64,000 bases of DNA from Chloroflexi bacterium OLB13 (GTDB lineage: Bacteria; Chloroflexota; Anaerolineae; Aggregatilineales; Phototrophicaceae): assembly GCA_001567485.1 (NCBI GenBank), contig JZRA01000142.1, positions 97,849-161,848 on the forward strand, written 5' to 3'. Shown here piece by piece: positions 18,574 through 28,887 of this stretch. How positions within the stretch are numbered: the first letter of the stretch is position 1; every line of letters starts with the position of its first letter. The notes beneath the pieces are model-generated. The model did not search any database. It was not told where the DNA came from and saw only the letters and a program-made list of their open reading frames with translations. Both the position numbers and the translations under genes were made by a program.

Positions 18574-21357
18574 ATGTCGGTTTTTCAAGGTGTCAACGAG
18601 GGTTACGTCCTCGAACTCTATGAGCGTTATCAAAAGCAGCCGGACTCGGTAGATCCGCGCACGCGGGCGTTCTTCGCGTCGTGGTCGCCGGAGGTGGTCG
18701 AGAACGGCTACAGCGCGACAGCCCACGGCGTGAGCTTAGATACCGTCGAGCTGACGATGCGCGAAATCCATAAGGCCGTCGGGGCGGTCAATTTCGCGCA
18801 GGCGATCCGCCTGTTCGGCCATGTCGAGGCGGAGATCGACCCGCTTGGCCTGCCGCGCCCCGGCGACCCGGAATTGTCGCCGGAGTTCCACGGCATCAGC
18901 TGGGACGACCTGCGCAACATCCCGGCCAGCCTCATCGGCGGGCCGATCGCCGGCAGCGCGTCCAACGCGTTCGAGGCCGTCAATCAGCTCTTGCAGGTGT
19001 ACTGCGGCTCGATCGGCTTTGACAACGATCATATCCGCATCCCTGAGGAGCGTAATTGGCTGCGCGAGGCGGCCGAAAGCGGACGCTACCGCTTCAACTG
19101 GTCGCAGTCGCTGACGGTTCCGATGCTCAACCGGCTCACGCAGGTCGAGGCGTTCGAGCAGTTTCTGCAAAACACGTTCCCGACCAAATACCGCTTCTCG
19201 ATCGAGGGGCTGGATACGATGGTGCCGCTGCTCGACGAGATCGTGCGGTTGACGGCCACCAGCGTGACGACCACCATCGCTATCGCCATGGCGCACCGTG
19301 GGCGGCTCAACGTGCTGACGCACATTATGGGCAAGCCCTACGCGCAGATCCTGAGCGAGTTCCGCGACGCGCTGATTGCTGACGAGGTCGGCTATACGGT
19401 CGGTGACGTCAAGTACCACAAGGGCGTGCAGTACGAGATCGGCAAGAACGCCAACGGCGTACCGCTGATCGTAACGATGCCCCCCAACCCGAGTCACCTT
19501 GAGTTCGCCAACCCGGTCGCGGTCGGGATGGCGCGCGCGGCCGGAACCCGCACCAATCACGCCGGAATGGCGAAGTTCGACCACGAACTCACGCTGCAAG
19601 TGCTGATTCACGGCGACGCCGCGTTCCCCGGTCAGGGCATTGTGGCCGAGACATTCAACCTATCGCTGCTGCCGGGCTTTTGGACAGGCGGGACGATTCA
19701 CGTCATCGCCAACAACCAGCTTGGCTTTACGACCTCTCCGGTCGACGGGCGCAGCACGTTGTATGCCAGCGATCTCGCCAAAGGCTTCAAGACGCCGGTC
19801 ATGCACGTCAACGCCGACGATCCGGCCGCGGTGCTGGAGACGGCGCGCATCGCCTACGCCTATCATCAGCGGTTCGGCAAAGACATCCTGATCGACCTCG
19901 TCGGCTACCGCCGCCACGGCCATAACGAGATGGACGAGCCGAACTACACCCATCCGCTGATGTACCGCATCGTGCGCGAAAAGAAGAGCGTGCGGCAGGT
20001 GTGGGCCGACCGCCTGATCGAAAAGGGTCACATCACGGCCACGACGGCGTCCTCGATGTACGACGAATACATCGCGCATTTGACCGAGATCAACGAGACG
20101 CTGCCCCCGCCGGAAGAGCTGATGCCCGAACGCGCGCCTGAGCCACCGCGCGGCGCGGCCGCCGCGGTCATCACCGCTGTGCCGATGTTGGCGCTCAAGG
20201 CGATCAACGAGGGCCTCGCCAACATCCCGGAGACGTTCAATTTCACCTCGGCGCGCTTCAAAGGGACAATCGCCAAGCGGCGCGATGCGTTCAACGCGGT
20301 GGACGAGCCGCATGTGGATTGGGCCACGGCCGAGGAACTCGCTTTTGCGACCATCCTCGCCGATGGCACACCGGTGCGCCTGACCGGTCAGGACAGTGAA
20401 CGCGCCACGTTCAGCCAGCGGCATGCCGTCCTGCGTGACGTCAAGACCGGCGAGAAGTGGGTGCCGCTGCATCACTTCCCGCAGGCGCGCGCCACCTTTG
20501 AAGTCTACAACAGCCCGCTCAGCGAAGCGGCGGTGCTCGGCTTCGAGTACGGCTACAGCGTGCAGGAGCCGTCACGGCTGGTCTTGTGGGAGGCGCAGTA
20601 CGGCGATTTCGCCAATGGCGCGCAGGTCATCATCGACCAGTTCATCATGTCCGGCCGCGAGAAGTGGGGGCAGACGCCTTCGCTGGTGCTGCTGCTGCCG
20701 CACGGTCACGAAGGGGCTGGCCCGGATCACTCGTCGGCACGGCTTGAGCGCTTCCTGCAGATGGCCGCCAAGATCAACAGCCGCATCGCCTACCCGACGA
20801 CCGCCGCGCAGTACTTCCATTTGCTGCGCCGGCAGGCCCTGCTGCTGGAGACCGATCCACTGCCGCTCATCATCATGGCCCCCAAGTCGCTGCTGCGTAA
20901 GGAGGCGGTATTCAGCCCGGCCCGCGCGCTGGCGGAAGGGCGCTGGCAGCCCGTCTTGCCGGACACCGATGCCGACCCGGCCGCCGTCACCCGGCTGGTG
21001 CTGTGCAGCGGCAAGTTCTACTATGATCTGGTCGAGAGCGAACACCGCGCCAAGCACCCGGAAACGGCGGTCGCCCGCGTCGAGCAGCTTTATCCGCTGC
21101 CCGTGCGTGAGCTGCGCGCCGTGGTCGAGTCGTACCCGAACCTCACGCAGATCGTGTGGGCGCAGGAGGAGCCGAAGAACTCCGGCGCTTGGGAGTACAT
21201 CGGGTGGCGACTGCGCAAGCTGGTTGAAGGTAAAATCCCGGTCGACTATGTTGGCCGCCGCCGCAGTGGCAGCGCCGCTGAGGGCAGCAAGAACGCGCAT
21301 ATCAAGAATCAGTCGCTGATCGTGGATTACGCGTTCAGCTGGCAGTTCGGCAAATAA
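18574..21357 (+). CDS. sucA: 2-oxoglutarate dehydrogenase E1 component
   Basis: A 927-residue thiamine-diphosphate enzyme of the TCA cycle. Family motifs are [15 protein letters not shown] at the N-terminus, [15 protein letters not shown] from H241, GDVKYHKG from G277, [11 protein letters not shown], and the C-terminal half with SFSQRHA-like TFSQRHAV and [17 protein letters not shown]. The frame is open to GTG at 18499, but TATAAT at 18505-18510 lies inside that extension and probably is the promoter -10, so ATG at 18574 (MSVFQGVNE) is preferred. E2 follows 29 bases after the stop; E3 is not in this window. Confidence 0.93.
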   Translation: MSVFQGVNEGYVLELYERYQKQPDSVDPRTRAFFASWSPEVVENGYSATAHGVSLDTVELTMREIHKAVGAVNFAQAIRLFGHVEAEIDPLGLPRPGDPELSPEFHGISWDDLRNIPASLIGGPIAGSASNAFEAVNQLLQVYCGSIGFDNDHIRIPEERNWLREAAESGRYRFNWSQSLTVPMLNRLTQVEAFEQFLQNTFPTKYRFSIEGLDTMVPLLDEIVRLTATSVTTTIAIAMAHRGRLNVLTHIMGKPYAQILSEFRDALIADEVGYTVGDVKYHKGVQYEIGKNANGVPLIVTMPPNPSHLEFANPVAVGMARAAGTRTNHAGMAKFDHELTLQVLIHGDAAFPGQGIVAETFNLSLLPGFWTGGTIHVIANNQLGFTTSPVDGRSTLYASDLAKGFKTPVMHVNADDPAAVLETARIAYAYHQRFGKDILIDLVGYRRHGHNEMDEPNYTHPLMYRIVREKKSVRQVWADRLIEKGHITATTASSMYDEYIAHLTEINETLPPPEELMPERAPEPPRGAAAAVITAVPMLALKAINEGLANIPETFNFTSARFKGTIAKRRDAFNAVDEPHVDWATAEELAFATILADGTPVRLTGQDSERATFSQRHAVLRDVKTGEKWVPLHHFPQARATFEVYNSPLSEAAVLGFEYGYSVQEPSRLVLWEAQYGDFANGAQVIIDQFIMSGREKWGQTPSLVLLLPHGHEGAGPDHSSARLERFLQMAAKINSRIAYPTTAAQYFHLLRRQALLLETDPLPLIIMAPKSLLRKEAVFSPARALAEGRWQPVLPDTDADPAAVTRLVLCSGKFYYDLVESEHRAKHPETAVARVEQLYPLPVRELRAVVESYPNLTQIVWAQEEPKNSGAWEYIGWRLRKLVEGKIPVDYVGRRRSGSAAEGSKNAHIKNQSLIVDYAFSWQFGK

Positions 21358-21386
21358 TTTCGCAAGCCGAGGGGAGATCAGGCGTC

Positions 21387-22685
21387 ATGGCAGTGAATAT
21401 CACCGTACCGGAACTCAGCGAGTCCGTCACTGAGGCGACCGTCGCCGAGTGGATGGTCAACGTGGGCGATTCGGTCAAGGCGGGCGATGTACTGGTCACG
21501 CTGGAGACCGACAAAGTCGCCGTAGAAGTAACGGCCGAGTCGGACGGCGTGATCGCGTCGATCGACCAGCCCGCCGGCAGCGACGTGAAGGCCAAGCAGG
21601 TGCTCGGCACGTTGGACGCCAACGGCACAGCCAGCGCGCCCGCCCCTGCTCAACCAGTCGCCGAGACAAAGACGCAGACAACCGAAGCGCCGCGCAAGAC
21701 CGGCCCGCTCACCGTGTCTGATCGGCCGACAGCGACGGTACCCGTCTTGAGCACGGAAGGCACGAAGGTCACGCCGGTCGCTCAGCGCGTCGCCGCGGCG
21801 TACAACGTGCCGGTCGAACAGGTGCCGGCCAGCAGCGGCAAAGTGACCAAGGCCGATGTGCAGCATTATGTCGAACAACAGCAGCAGCAGCCGAAGCCCG
21901 CGTCGGAGATCACCCCTGCGGCAGCGCCGGTCAAAGTCACCAATACGCAGCAGGTCTTGACGCTCACAGCCTCGACCGCCAACGGCCGTAAGGAAGAACG
22001 TGTGCGCCTGACCCGCCGCCGCCAGACCATCGCGCGGCGCTTGATCGAGGCGCAGTCGACCGCCGCCATGCTGACGACCTTCAACGAGATCGACATGAGC
22101 GCGGTCATCGACATCCGCACCCGCCGCAAAGAGGCGTTCCAGAAGAAGCACGGCATCGGCCTCGGCTTCAGCTCGTTCTTCGTCAAGGCGTCGATCGGCG
22201 CGCTCAAGGTGTTCCCGGCCGTCAACTCCGAGATTCAAGATCGTGACGTCATCTATAAGCACTATTACGACATCGGTATCGCCATCGGCGCCGCAGAAGG
22301 CTTGGTGGTGCCGGTGCTGCGCGACGCCGACAAGATGAGCTTCGCGGCCATCGAGCAGGCGATCAAGGACTATGCACAGCAAGCGAAGGACGGCACGCTG
22401 TCCATCGAATCGCTGATGGGCGGCACATTCACCATCACCAACGGCGGCATCTTCGGCTCGATGATGTCCACGCCGATCTTGAACCCGCCGCAGGTCGGCA
22501 TCCTCGGCCTGCACGCCATCAAGGATCGTCCGGTCGTGGTTGATGGCCAGATCGTCATCCGGCCGATGATGTACGTCGCGCTGACCTACGATCACCGGAT
22601 CATCGACGGGCGCGAAGCGGTGCAGTTTCTTGTGAAGGTCAAGGAGTTGATCGAAGAACCCGAACAACTCCTGCTCGAAGGATAA
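21387..22685 (+). CDS. sucB: 2-oxoglutarate dehydrogenase E2 (dihydrolipoyl succinyltransferase)
   Basis: A 432-residue acyltransferase with the expected three parts. An N-terminal lipoyl domain carries K43 in ETDKVAVEV; a linker leads to a peripheral-subunit-binding domain ([14 protein letters not shown], near 130-165); the catalytic domain ends with H403 and D407 in [15 protein letters not shown]. The N-terminal SESVTEATV and the succinyltransferase-like catalytic part fit SucB better than PDH E2. A glutamine run (QQQQQ, about 164-169) lies between the binding and catalytic domains. It forms an operon with sucA. Confidence 0.9.
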   Translation: MAVNITVPELSESVTEATVAEWMVNVGDSVKAGDVLVTLETDKVAVEVTAESDGVIASIDQPAGSDVKAKQVLGTLDANGTASAPAPAQPVAETKTQTTEAPRKTGPLTVSDRPTATVPVLSTEGTKVTPVAQRVAAAYNVPVEQVPASSGKVTKADVQHYVEQQQQQPKPASEITPAAAPVKVTNTQQVLTLTASTANGRKEERVRLTRRRQTIARRLIEAQSTAAMLTTFNEIDMSAVIDIRTRRKEAFQKKHGIGLGFSSFFVKASIGALKVFPAVNSEIQDRDVIYKHYYDIGIAIGAAEGLVVPVLRDADKMSFAAIEQAIKDYAQQAKDGTLSIESLMGGTFTITNGGIFGSMMSTPILNPPQVGILGLHAIKDRPVVVDGQIVIRPMMYVALTYDHRIIDGREAVQFLVKVKELIEEPEQLLLEG

Positions 22686-22712
22686 AACCGGATCGATCTT
22701 CGACCCTCAGCG

Positions 22713-22734
22713 CGGGCGGCCAATTGGCCGCCCG
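22713..22734. terminator. 22-bp perfect palindrome after sucB
   Basis: The bases CGGGCGGCCAA and its exact complement TTGGCCGCCCG meet without a loop, 27 bases after the sucB stop. A long hairpin of this kind could stabilise or end the sucAB transcript. There is no T run after it, so rho-independent termination is doubtful. Confidence 0.4.
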
Positions 22735-22903
22735 TTCGCGTTATCATGACGTGATCTGCAAGCGCCGGAGGCCCGACATAGTTTCACCAAGCGCAGCACA
22801 AAGCTAACGCCTGATGACTGCGGACGAACTGCTCGCTCATGCCGATCCATGAATCGGATTCCTCGTTGGAGACGTCGTGTTCATTGAGCGATACAGCACG
22901 GCA

Positions 22904-22942
22904 TTTTCTCATCACTCGGCACTTTCAACTACGCGTTTAAGC
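22904..22942 (+). repeat. Partial copy of the dispersed repeat found complete at 48094
   Basis: TTTTCTCATCACTCG, CACTTTCAACT and CG-GTTTA-GC occur in the same order as at 48093-48138, with a 7-base TCATCAC gap and a few substitutions. The right arm of the hairpin present in the other copy is not seen here. Confidence 0.55.
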
Positions 22943-23104
22943 ATCACCGGCCTGCTTTTGCCCTGATCTCGACAGCGGCGGATTGACACCGTTTCTGCCT
23001 GCACGCGTTTGTGACGGCTGTATCAATGTTGACGCGACCTGTCCAATGTGTTACCCGTACGTCTAGCGCGTTAGCGCGTGCGTTAATAATGTGAGGGAAG
23101 AGTT

Positions 23105-24507
23105 ATGGCCAAGAAAGACTTGCTCCGAGGTGTCAGTCGTCGTTCGTTTCTCAAGTCAGTCGGTGTCGGAGGCGCTGCACTCGCCGCCGGATCCCTACCG
23201 AGCCTTCGCCCGCAAGCAGACCCCGCTTTCAGGCGCCGTCTCAGAAACTTTCGGGTGATCTCCGAATCCTTCAGTGGAGTCACTTCGTCCCGCAGTACGA
23301 TAAATGGTTCGACCCATTCAGCCGCATCTGGGGCGATATGGTCGGCGTGAACGTCAGCGTCGATCACGTCAACCTCGCTGACATCCCCGGTTCAGCCGCC
23401 GCAGAGATCGCGGCCGGTGAAGGCCACGACCTGATCGAGTACCTGTCCCCGCCGTCACACCTCGCGCCTGCGGTCATGGACTTGACCGACGTCAACGAAG
23501 AGGCCGACCGGCGCTTCGGCACACGCGTGGAACTCACCCGCCGTTCGACCTACAACCCGACAACCAACAAGTACTTCGGCTACTGCCACAGTTGGGTACC
23601 TGATCCCGCCAACTACCGCCGCAGCATGTGGGCGTCGGTGGGATATGAAAACGGCCCCGCCACATGGGCGGATTTGCTTGAAGGCGGCACACGTATCCGC
23701 AACGAGCAAGGCATCCAGATGGGCCTCGGCATGTCCAACGAGCTGGACAGCAACCTCGCTGTGCGCGCCGTGCTGTGGGCGTTCGGAGGCACTGAGCAGG
23801 ACGAGAACGAGAACATCACGATTAACTCGCCAGAGACCATCGCGGCGCTTGAGTACATGAAGAACCTCTACGATAGCTGCATGACGCCGGAAGTGTTCAG
23901 CTGGACAGCCGCATCGAACAATCAGCTTCTGGTCGCCGGGCAGGCGTCGTATATCCTGAACTCCATCTCCGCGTACCGCACCGCCGCCGAGATCGACTAC
24001 AACATCGCAGATGACATCGGGTTCGGCTCACCGCTGCTCGGGCCGACCGGCATCGGTGTGGTCAGCGAACACGTGATCCCGATCTACATCATCCCCAACC
24101 ACGCCCGCAACCCGGACGCGGCCAAGGAGTTCCTGCTGCACCTGACCGCCAACAGCGACAGCCTTGTGTTCAACAGCAAGCTGTACAACTTCCCAACTTA
24201 CTTCGATCTCGTGCCGGAGCTGACGCGGGACGGCGGCTGGCTTGACCTCGACCCATTCGGCGGCCGTCCAGTCGACAAGCTGGCCGTGCTGCGCAACGCG
24301 CCGGAATGGTCAACCGTGATCGGACATCCCGGCCCGGCCAACCCGGCCATCGGCGAGGTGTTCAATACCTTCATCCTTCCGCAGATGTTCGCCGCGGTCG
24401 CACGCGGTGAAATGACGCCCGATCAGGCCGCGGCCGATGCCGAAGCCAAGATGATCCCGATCTTTGAACGCTGGAAGGCTGAGGGCTTGATGGGCGGCGG
24501 CGCGTAG
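23105..24507 (+). pseudogene. Sugar ABC transporter substrate-binding protein, one frameshift
   Basis: Two frames encode one extracytoplasmic solute-binding protein of about 467 residues. The start has a twin-arginine leader (SRRSFLKSVGVGGAALAAG), so export is by Tat. Near 23232 the frame moves by -1 and continues as QKLSGDLRILQWSHFVPQYD, then the family-1 binding protein body (NGPATWADLLEGGTRIR, SPLLGPTGIG, IYIIPNHARNPDAAKEFLLH). Adding one G to GG at 23232-23233 restores an uninterrupted protein, and length arithmetic agrees. The neighbouring ATPase and permeases look intact, so I think the gene is functional and the base is missing in the sequence. Confidence 0.8.
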
Positions 24508-24537
24508 TCCACTTTGCATTTCGGCATGTCATGCAAT

Positions 24538-24586
24538 CACGACTCGCTCCTCTCGGCCACCTAGGGGGCCAGGGGAGCGAGTCGTG
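24538..24586. terminator. Long hairpin between binding protein and ATPase genes
   Basis: A 13-bp stem CACGACTCGCTCC / GGAGCGAGTCGTG encloses an inner GGCC...GGCC pairing. It sits 31 bases after the binding-protein stop. In ABC operons such hairpins commonly stabilise or partly terminate the transcript, giving more binding protein than membrane parts. No T run follows, so partial termination or RNA protection is the likelier role. Confidence 0.6.
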
Positions 24587-24636
24587 AACGCGCTTTTAGC
24601 GGACGGCGCTTCATCACGCGGAACAGGAAAGGTACG

Positions 24637-25704
24637 ATGGCAGTTGTCGAGACGGTGAAACTGTCCAAACACTTCAACGATGTCAAGGCGGTAGACGGCA
24701 TCGACATCACGATTCAAGAGGGCGAGTTTCTGGTGCTTCTCGGCCCGTCAGGAAGCGGTAAGACGACCCTCATGCGTATGATCGCGGGCCTCGAAAAGCC
24801 CACCGGCGGCACGATCAAGATCGGCGACCGCGTCGTCAACGACCTGCCGCCGCGCCTTCGCAACGTGGCGATGGTCTTTCAAAGCTACGCGCTCTACCCC
24901 CACATGTCGGTATACAACAACATCGCCTTCAGCCTGCGCCCGTTGGGCATGACGCGCCAGCAGATCGACGACAAAGTACACTGGGCGGCGCGCATGTTCA
25001 GCATCGACCACCTGCTCAGCCGCAAGCCGCGCCAGCTCTCCGGCGGCCAGCGTCAACGCGTCGCGCTGGCACGGGCTATCGTCCGCGAACCCGACGTGTT
25101 TCTGCTTGACGAGCCGCTGTCCAATCTCGACGCCAAGCTGCGCGCGATGGCCCGCGACGAACTCAAGCAGTTTCAACGACAGTTGGGCGTCACGACGATT
25201 TACGTCACGCACGATCAGGTCGAAGCGATGGGCATGGGCGACCGCGTCGCAGTGATGAGCAACGGCCGGATGCACCAGCTTGGCACGCCGCAAGTCCTCT
25301 ACCAATCGCCCGCCGATACCTTCGTGGCGACATTCTTGGGCACACCGCCGATGAATCTGGTCGAGACAGACTCGTGTCTGCTCGGCTTCCGGCCTGAGAA
25401 CTTTCTCCCTGAAGCAGCGCACCCCGATACGCCTCATCCGCTGGTGATCGACTTTCACCTGACACGGGTCGAGTTTCTCGGTTCTGATCGCCTGCTGTAC
25501 GGCACGATCGAAGGTGCGGACGGGCCGGTCAAAGTCGTCGGTGACCTGCCATCGGTGATCGACTACACGCCAGAGCCGGGCACGATCTGCCCGATGATGG
25601 TCGACCGCCGTCACCTGAGCTACTTCGACAAGTCCACCGGCCAGCGCATCGCCCCGACACCTTTCGCGCTTCGCGGCCTGCGTGATCCGGCCGGCACGGC
25701 GTAG
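24637..25704 (+). CDS. Sugar ABC transporter ATP-binding protein (MsmK/UgpC-like)
   Basis: A 355-residue ABC ATPase. Walker A is GPSGSGKT at 36-43, the Q-loop VFQSYALYPHM follows, the signature LSGGQ is at 134-138, Walker B is VFLLDEPLSNLDA, and the switch histidine is in YVTHDQ. The C-terminal 120 residues form the TOBE/MalK regulatory region (LLGFRPENF). This arrangement is typical of the shared ATPases that energise di- and oligosaccharide importers. It lies between the binding protein and the two permeases of the same operon. Confidence 0.9.
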   Translation: MAVVETVKLSKHFNDVKAVDGIDITIQEGEFLVLLGPSGSGKTTLMRMIAGLEKPTGGTIKIGDRVVNDLPPRLRNVAMVFQSYALYPHMSVYNNIAFSLRPLGMTRQQIDDKVHWAARMFSIDHLLSRKPRQLSGGQRQRVALARAIVREPDVFLLDEPLSNLDAKLRAMARDELKQFQRQLGVTTIYVTHDQVEAMGMGDRVAVMSNGRMHQLGTPQVLYQSPADTFVATFLGTPPMNLVETDSCLLGFRPENFLPEAAHPDTPHPLVIDFHLTRVEFLGSDRLLYGTIEGADGPVKVVGDLPSVIDYTPEPGTICPMMVDRRHLSYFDKSTGQRIAPTPFALRGLRDPAGTA

Positions 25705-25713
25705 GGGCGGGTC

Positions 25714-26682
25714 ATGGTGACGACATCTACCCCTCTCACCCGCAGTATGCAGCGCCGGCAGAGCCGGATGCTCAAACTGCTCGACTCGGAGCGTTTCCTC
25801 GCTTCGGCGATGCTGCTTCCGGCCGTCGCGTACATCGTGCTGCTGGTGGGCATCCCGCTGGTCACCGCGATCCTTTTCAGCTTCAGCGACGCGACGATGG
25901 CAAGCCCCGAAATCGACGGCCTGAACTTCGACACCTTCATCACAGTCCTCAACGATCCGGTGTTCCGCCGGTCGCTGGGCAACTCGATCGGCTTCACGGT
26001 CATCTCACAGGCGTCCATGGTGGTGCTTGGGAACGTCCTCGCATTGGCCCTCATGAAGAACTTCCCCGGCAAGTGGTTCGTCCGTCTGCTGATTCTGCTG
26101 CCGTGGGCGACGCCGATCGCGATTGGCGCGATCGGGTGGCTGTGGATCTACGACTCGGTGTACAGCCCGATCGACTGGATCTTTCGGCAGGTCGGCCTGC
26201 TCGGTATACAAGGCGATCATGTCGGGCTGATCTCGCGCGCTCCGAATATGTACTGGCTCGGTCAATACGGGCCGTTCTCGGTCATTCTCGTGCAAATCTG
26301 GCGCATGCTGCCGATGTCGACCGTGATTCTGATGGCCGGCCTGTCGTCGATCCCGCAGGATGTCAAAGACGCGGCCGAGGTCGACGGGGTGGGGTTTTGG
26401 CGCACGTATTTCCAAGTCACCGTGCCGCTGATCCGCCCGATCATCCTCGTAGCGTTTCTATTCGGCGTGATCTTCACGTTCACCGATATGACGATTATCC
26501 ACGTACTCACCCGTGGAGGCTCGGACAACAGCACACAAGTGCTGGCAAGCTACGCCTATTACAAAGGCATCGACGGCGGCAATCTATCGCAGGGGGCGGC
26601 GATCGCCGTTTTCATGCTGCCCGTGCTGCTGGGCTTGGCGATGATCCTGCTGCGCATCGCACGCCGGTCGGAGGTGCGCTAA
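25714..26682 (+). CDS. Sugar ABC transporter permease 1 (MalF/UgpA-like)
   Basis: A 322-residue inner-membrane permease with six or more hydrophobic segments. The cytoplasmic EAA loop reads DAAEVDGVGFWRTYFQVTVPLIRP, contacting the ATPase. N-terminal residues 1-28 are basic and cytoplasmic. It begins 9 bases after the ATPase stop, and its own stop shares one base with the next start (TAATG), so the permeases are translationally coupled. Confidence 0.9.
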   Translation: MVTTSTPLTRSMQRRQSRMLKLLDSERFLASAMLLPAVAYIVLLVGIPLVTAILFSFSDATMASPEIDGLNFDTFITVLNDPVFRRSLGNSIGFTVISQASMVVLGNVLALALMKNFPGKWFVRLLILLPWATPIAIGAIGWLWIYDSVYSPIDWIFRQVGLLGIQGDHVGLISRAPNMYWLGQYGPFSVILVQIWRMLPMSTVILMAGLSSIPQDVKDAAEVDGVGFWRTYFQVTVPLIRPIILVAFLFGVIFTFTDMTIIHVLTRGGSDNSTQVLASYAYYKGIDGGNLSQGAAIAVFMLPVLLGLAMILLRIARRSEVR

Positions 26683-27581
26683 TGGCCGAAAAGACGGATA
26701 CCAGAGTACATCGTCCACACATCCCCTCGCCCGCGCGGCGGCGGGTCAACCGGCTTGGCCGGGGCGGGTTTCAGGCGGCGACGATCGCGTTCTTCACGAT
26801 CTTCGCGGCATTCCCGTTCTACTGGATGCTGATCGCGACGTTCAAGACCAATCAAGACCTGTACCGGCCGCTCAACAACCCGTTCATCTTCAACCAGCCG
26901 CCAACCCTCGACAACCTCAAACTGCTGTTCAACGAGACGAACTACACCGTGTGGATCGGCAACAGCATCTTCATCGGCATCGTCGTCGTCCTAATCACGC
27001 TGCTGCTGGCCGTTCCGGCCGCGTATGCGCTGGCCCGTCTCTCCGGGCGCTTAGGCGAACAGCTCGGCATCTTGATGTTCATGGTGTATCTGATCCCGCC
27101 GACCCTGCTGTTCATCCCGATGTCGCGCGTGATCACCGTGCTTGGGCTGCGTGACTCGATCTGGTCGCTGATCCTCGTATATCCGACGTTCACCGTGCCG
27201 TTCTGTACATGGCTGCTGATGGGCTTTATGAAGTCGATCCCGGCCGACATCGAGGAGCAGGCGACCGTCGACGGCTACACACGGTTCGGCGCGGTCGTGC
27301 GCGTCATCATGCCGCTGGCGCTTCCGGGCCTGCTTACCGTGGTGGTGTTCTCGTTCACGCTGACCATGCACGAGTTCATCTACGCGCTGGCGTTCGTCAG
27401 CATCAGCGCGCAGAAGGTCATCAGCATCGGCGTGACCAGCGAGTTGATCCGCGGCGACGTGTATTTCTGGCAGTCGATCATGTCGGCCGGCATCATCGTT
27501 GCGATCCCGGTCGCGATCATCTACAACGTCTTCCTCGACCGGTTCGTGGCCGGGTTCACGCTCGGCGCCGTCAAGGGCTGA
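26682..27581 (+). CDS. Sugar ABC transporter permease 2 (MalG/UgpE-like)
   Basis: A 299-residue permease. The start is the ATG overlapping the previous stop; the frame is open much further upstream, but that part is antisense-like shadow of permease 1. About six hydrophobic helices are visible and the EAA loop is EEQATVDGYTRFGAVVRVIMPLALPG. FPFYWMLIATFKTNQDL after helix 1 is the usual opening of MalG-type subunits. It should pair with the upstream permease. Confidence 0.9.
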   Translation: MAEKTDTRVHRPHIPSPARRRVNRLGRGGFQAATIAFFTIFAAFPFYWMLIATFKTNQDLYRPLNNPFIFNQPPTLDNLKLLFNETNYTVWIGNSIFIGIVVVLITLLLAVPAAYALARLSGRLGEQLGILMFMVYLIPPTLLFIPMSRVITVLGLRDSIWSLILVYPTFTVPFCTWLLMGFMKSIPADIEEQATVDGYTRFGAVVRVIMPLALPGLLTVVVFSFTLTMHEFIYALAFVSISAQKVISIGVTSELIRGDVYFWQSIMSAGIIVAIPVAIIYNVFLDRFVAGFTLGAVKG

Positions 27582-27774
27582 TCGAGGCACAGCGCAGACC
27601 GCCGCCGGCCGCATGACTCGACCGCCGGCTTGGTACGGCGTGGTCAGTGCGCCGCGCACGCGGTTTGTCGCTACAATGGGCGCGCAGGCACAGGTTCCGC
27701 CTTGACGCGCGCATCTCGACGCGCTGGCCGGGCGGGCGTGCCGGCAGATTCCCCCGTGCATAAGGAGAGATCAA

Positions 27775-28845
27775 ATGCCCAAGAAAGTTGGGATGATCGG
27801 GTGTGGCAATATCGCGCCGCAGTACGTCACCGGCTTGAGCATGTTCCCTGAGGATATCACGTTGGCCGCGTGCGCAGACCTCGTCGCCGAGAAGGCGCAG
27901 GCGTTCGCGCAGGTCAATGGGATCGAGGCGCTGAGCGTTGACGACCTGCTGGCACGCGACGACATCGAGATCATCATCAATCTGACGACGCCCAATGTCC
28001 ATCACGAGACATGCTTGCGTGTGCTCAATGCCGGAAAGCACGTCTACACCGAAAAGCCGCTCGCGCTCAAACGGGAGGACGGACGCTCAGTCGTGGACAT
28101 CGCGGCGAGCAAGGGACTGCGCGTGGGATGCGCGCCGGACACGTTTCTCGGATCGGGCGGCCAGACCAGCCGCGCGGCGATTGACGAGGGCCGCATCGGA
28201 CGCCCCGTCTCCGCGACGGCGTTTATGGCCGGTCACGGGCCGGAGGCGTGGCATCCGAACCCCGGCTTCTTCTATTTGGACGGTGGCGGGCCGATGCTCG
28301 ACATGGGGCCGTACTACCTGACCGCGCTGGTCAACCTACTCGGCCCGATCAAGGGCATCGCGGCGTTTACGTCGCGCGCCTTCGACGAGCGCGTCGCCAA
28401 CCACGAAGCGATTCGCGGGCAGCGCCTTCCGGTCACGGTCAGCACACACTACGCCGGCACGATCGAGTTCGTGTCGGGGGCGATAGCGACCCTCATCACC
28501 AGCTTCGATACATGGCGGCATCACCTGCCGAATATCGAAATTCACGGAACCGAGGGCAGCATGTCGGTGCCTGATCCGAACACGTTCGGCGGAACAGTCT
28601 CGGTGTGGACGCCGCAGACACAGGCATGGGAGGCGGTTTCGCCCCGTCCGGGCGCGGAATACTTGCGCGGTGTCGGCGTCGCGGACATGGCGCGCAGCAT
28701 CAACCGCGGCGAGCCGCATCGCGCGTCCGGCGCGTTAGGGCTGCACGTCTTAGACGCGATGCTGGCGTTCGACGAATCCTCGCGCGCGCGGCGCGTGATC
28801 GAACTATCGACCACGGTGGATCGGCCGGCGGTGTGGGTGCCCTAG
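27775..28845 (+). CDS. Gfo/Idh/MocA family oxidoreductase
   Basis: A 356-residue NAD(P)-dependent sugar oxidoreductase. The Rossmann start is VGMIGCGNIAPQYV; the family motif EKP is at E93-K94-P95 (VYTEKPLAL), and the catalytic-domain segment GGGPMLDMGPYYLTALVNLLG has the usual conserved Asp. A strong AAGGAGA site precedes the ATG. In rhizobial thu loci the ThuB member of this family oxidises disaccharides at C3; next to an ABC importer and ThuA, such a 3-keto route is plausible here. Substrate not shown by sequence. Confidence 0.87.
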   Translation: MPKKVGMIGCGNIAPQYVTGLSMFPEDITLAACADLVAEKAQAFAQVNGIEALSVDDLLARDDIEIIINLTTPNVHHETCLRVLNAGKHVYTEKPLALKREDGRSVVDIAASKGLRVGCAPDTFLGSGGQTSRAAIDEGRIGRPVSATAFMAGHGPEAWHPNPGFFYLDGGGPMLDMGPYYLTALVNLLGPIKGIAAFTSRAFDERVANHEAIRGQRLPVTVSTHYAGTIEFVSGAIATLITSFDTWRHHLPNIEIHGTEGSMSVPDPNTFGGTVSVWTPQTQAWEAVSPRPGAEYLRGVGVADMARSINRGEPHRASGALGLHVLDAMLAFDESSRARRVIELSTTVDRPAVWVP

Positions 28846-28887
28846 CCGGCTCACCGCAGGATCGCAAACATACAAGGAAAAACAGAG

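Larger units (their letters stand above)
22686..23104. other. 419-bp intergenic region
   Basis: After the palindrome (22713-22734) I find no gene. Around 22814 a 12-codon frame starting MTADELLAHADP stops at once; it resembles the beginning of Uma2-type nucleases but is too short to claim. A 39-base copy of a dispersed repeat lies at 22904-22942. The last 60 bases include TTAATAATGTGAGGGAAGAG, with a purine-rich ribosome site for the next gene. Confidence 0.6.

Noticed and set aside
21378..22667. 429-residue minus-strand frame over sucB
   Set aside because: Antisense shadow caused by high GC third positions; no motif, and sucB is unambiguous.
22814..22852. Possible start of a Uma2-type nuclease (MTADELLAHADP)
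   Set aside because: Only 12 codons before a stop and no following match in other frames.
26073..26681. Long N-terminal extension of permease 2
   Set aside because: It overlaps permease 1 in another frame and is low-complexity; the ATG at 26682 is coupled to the previous stop.
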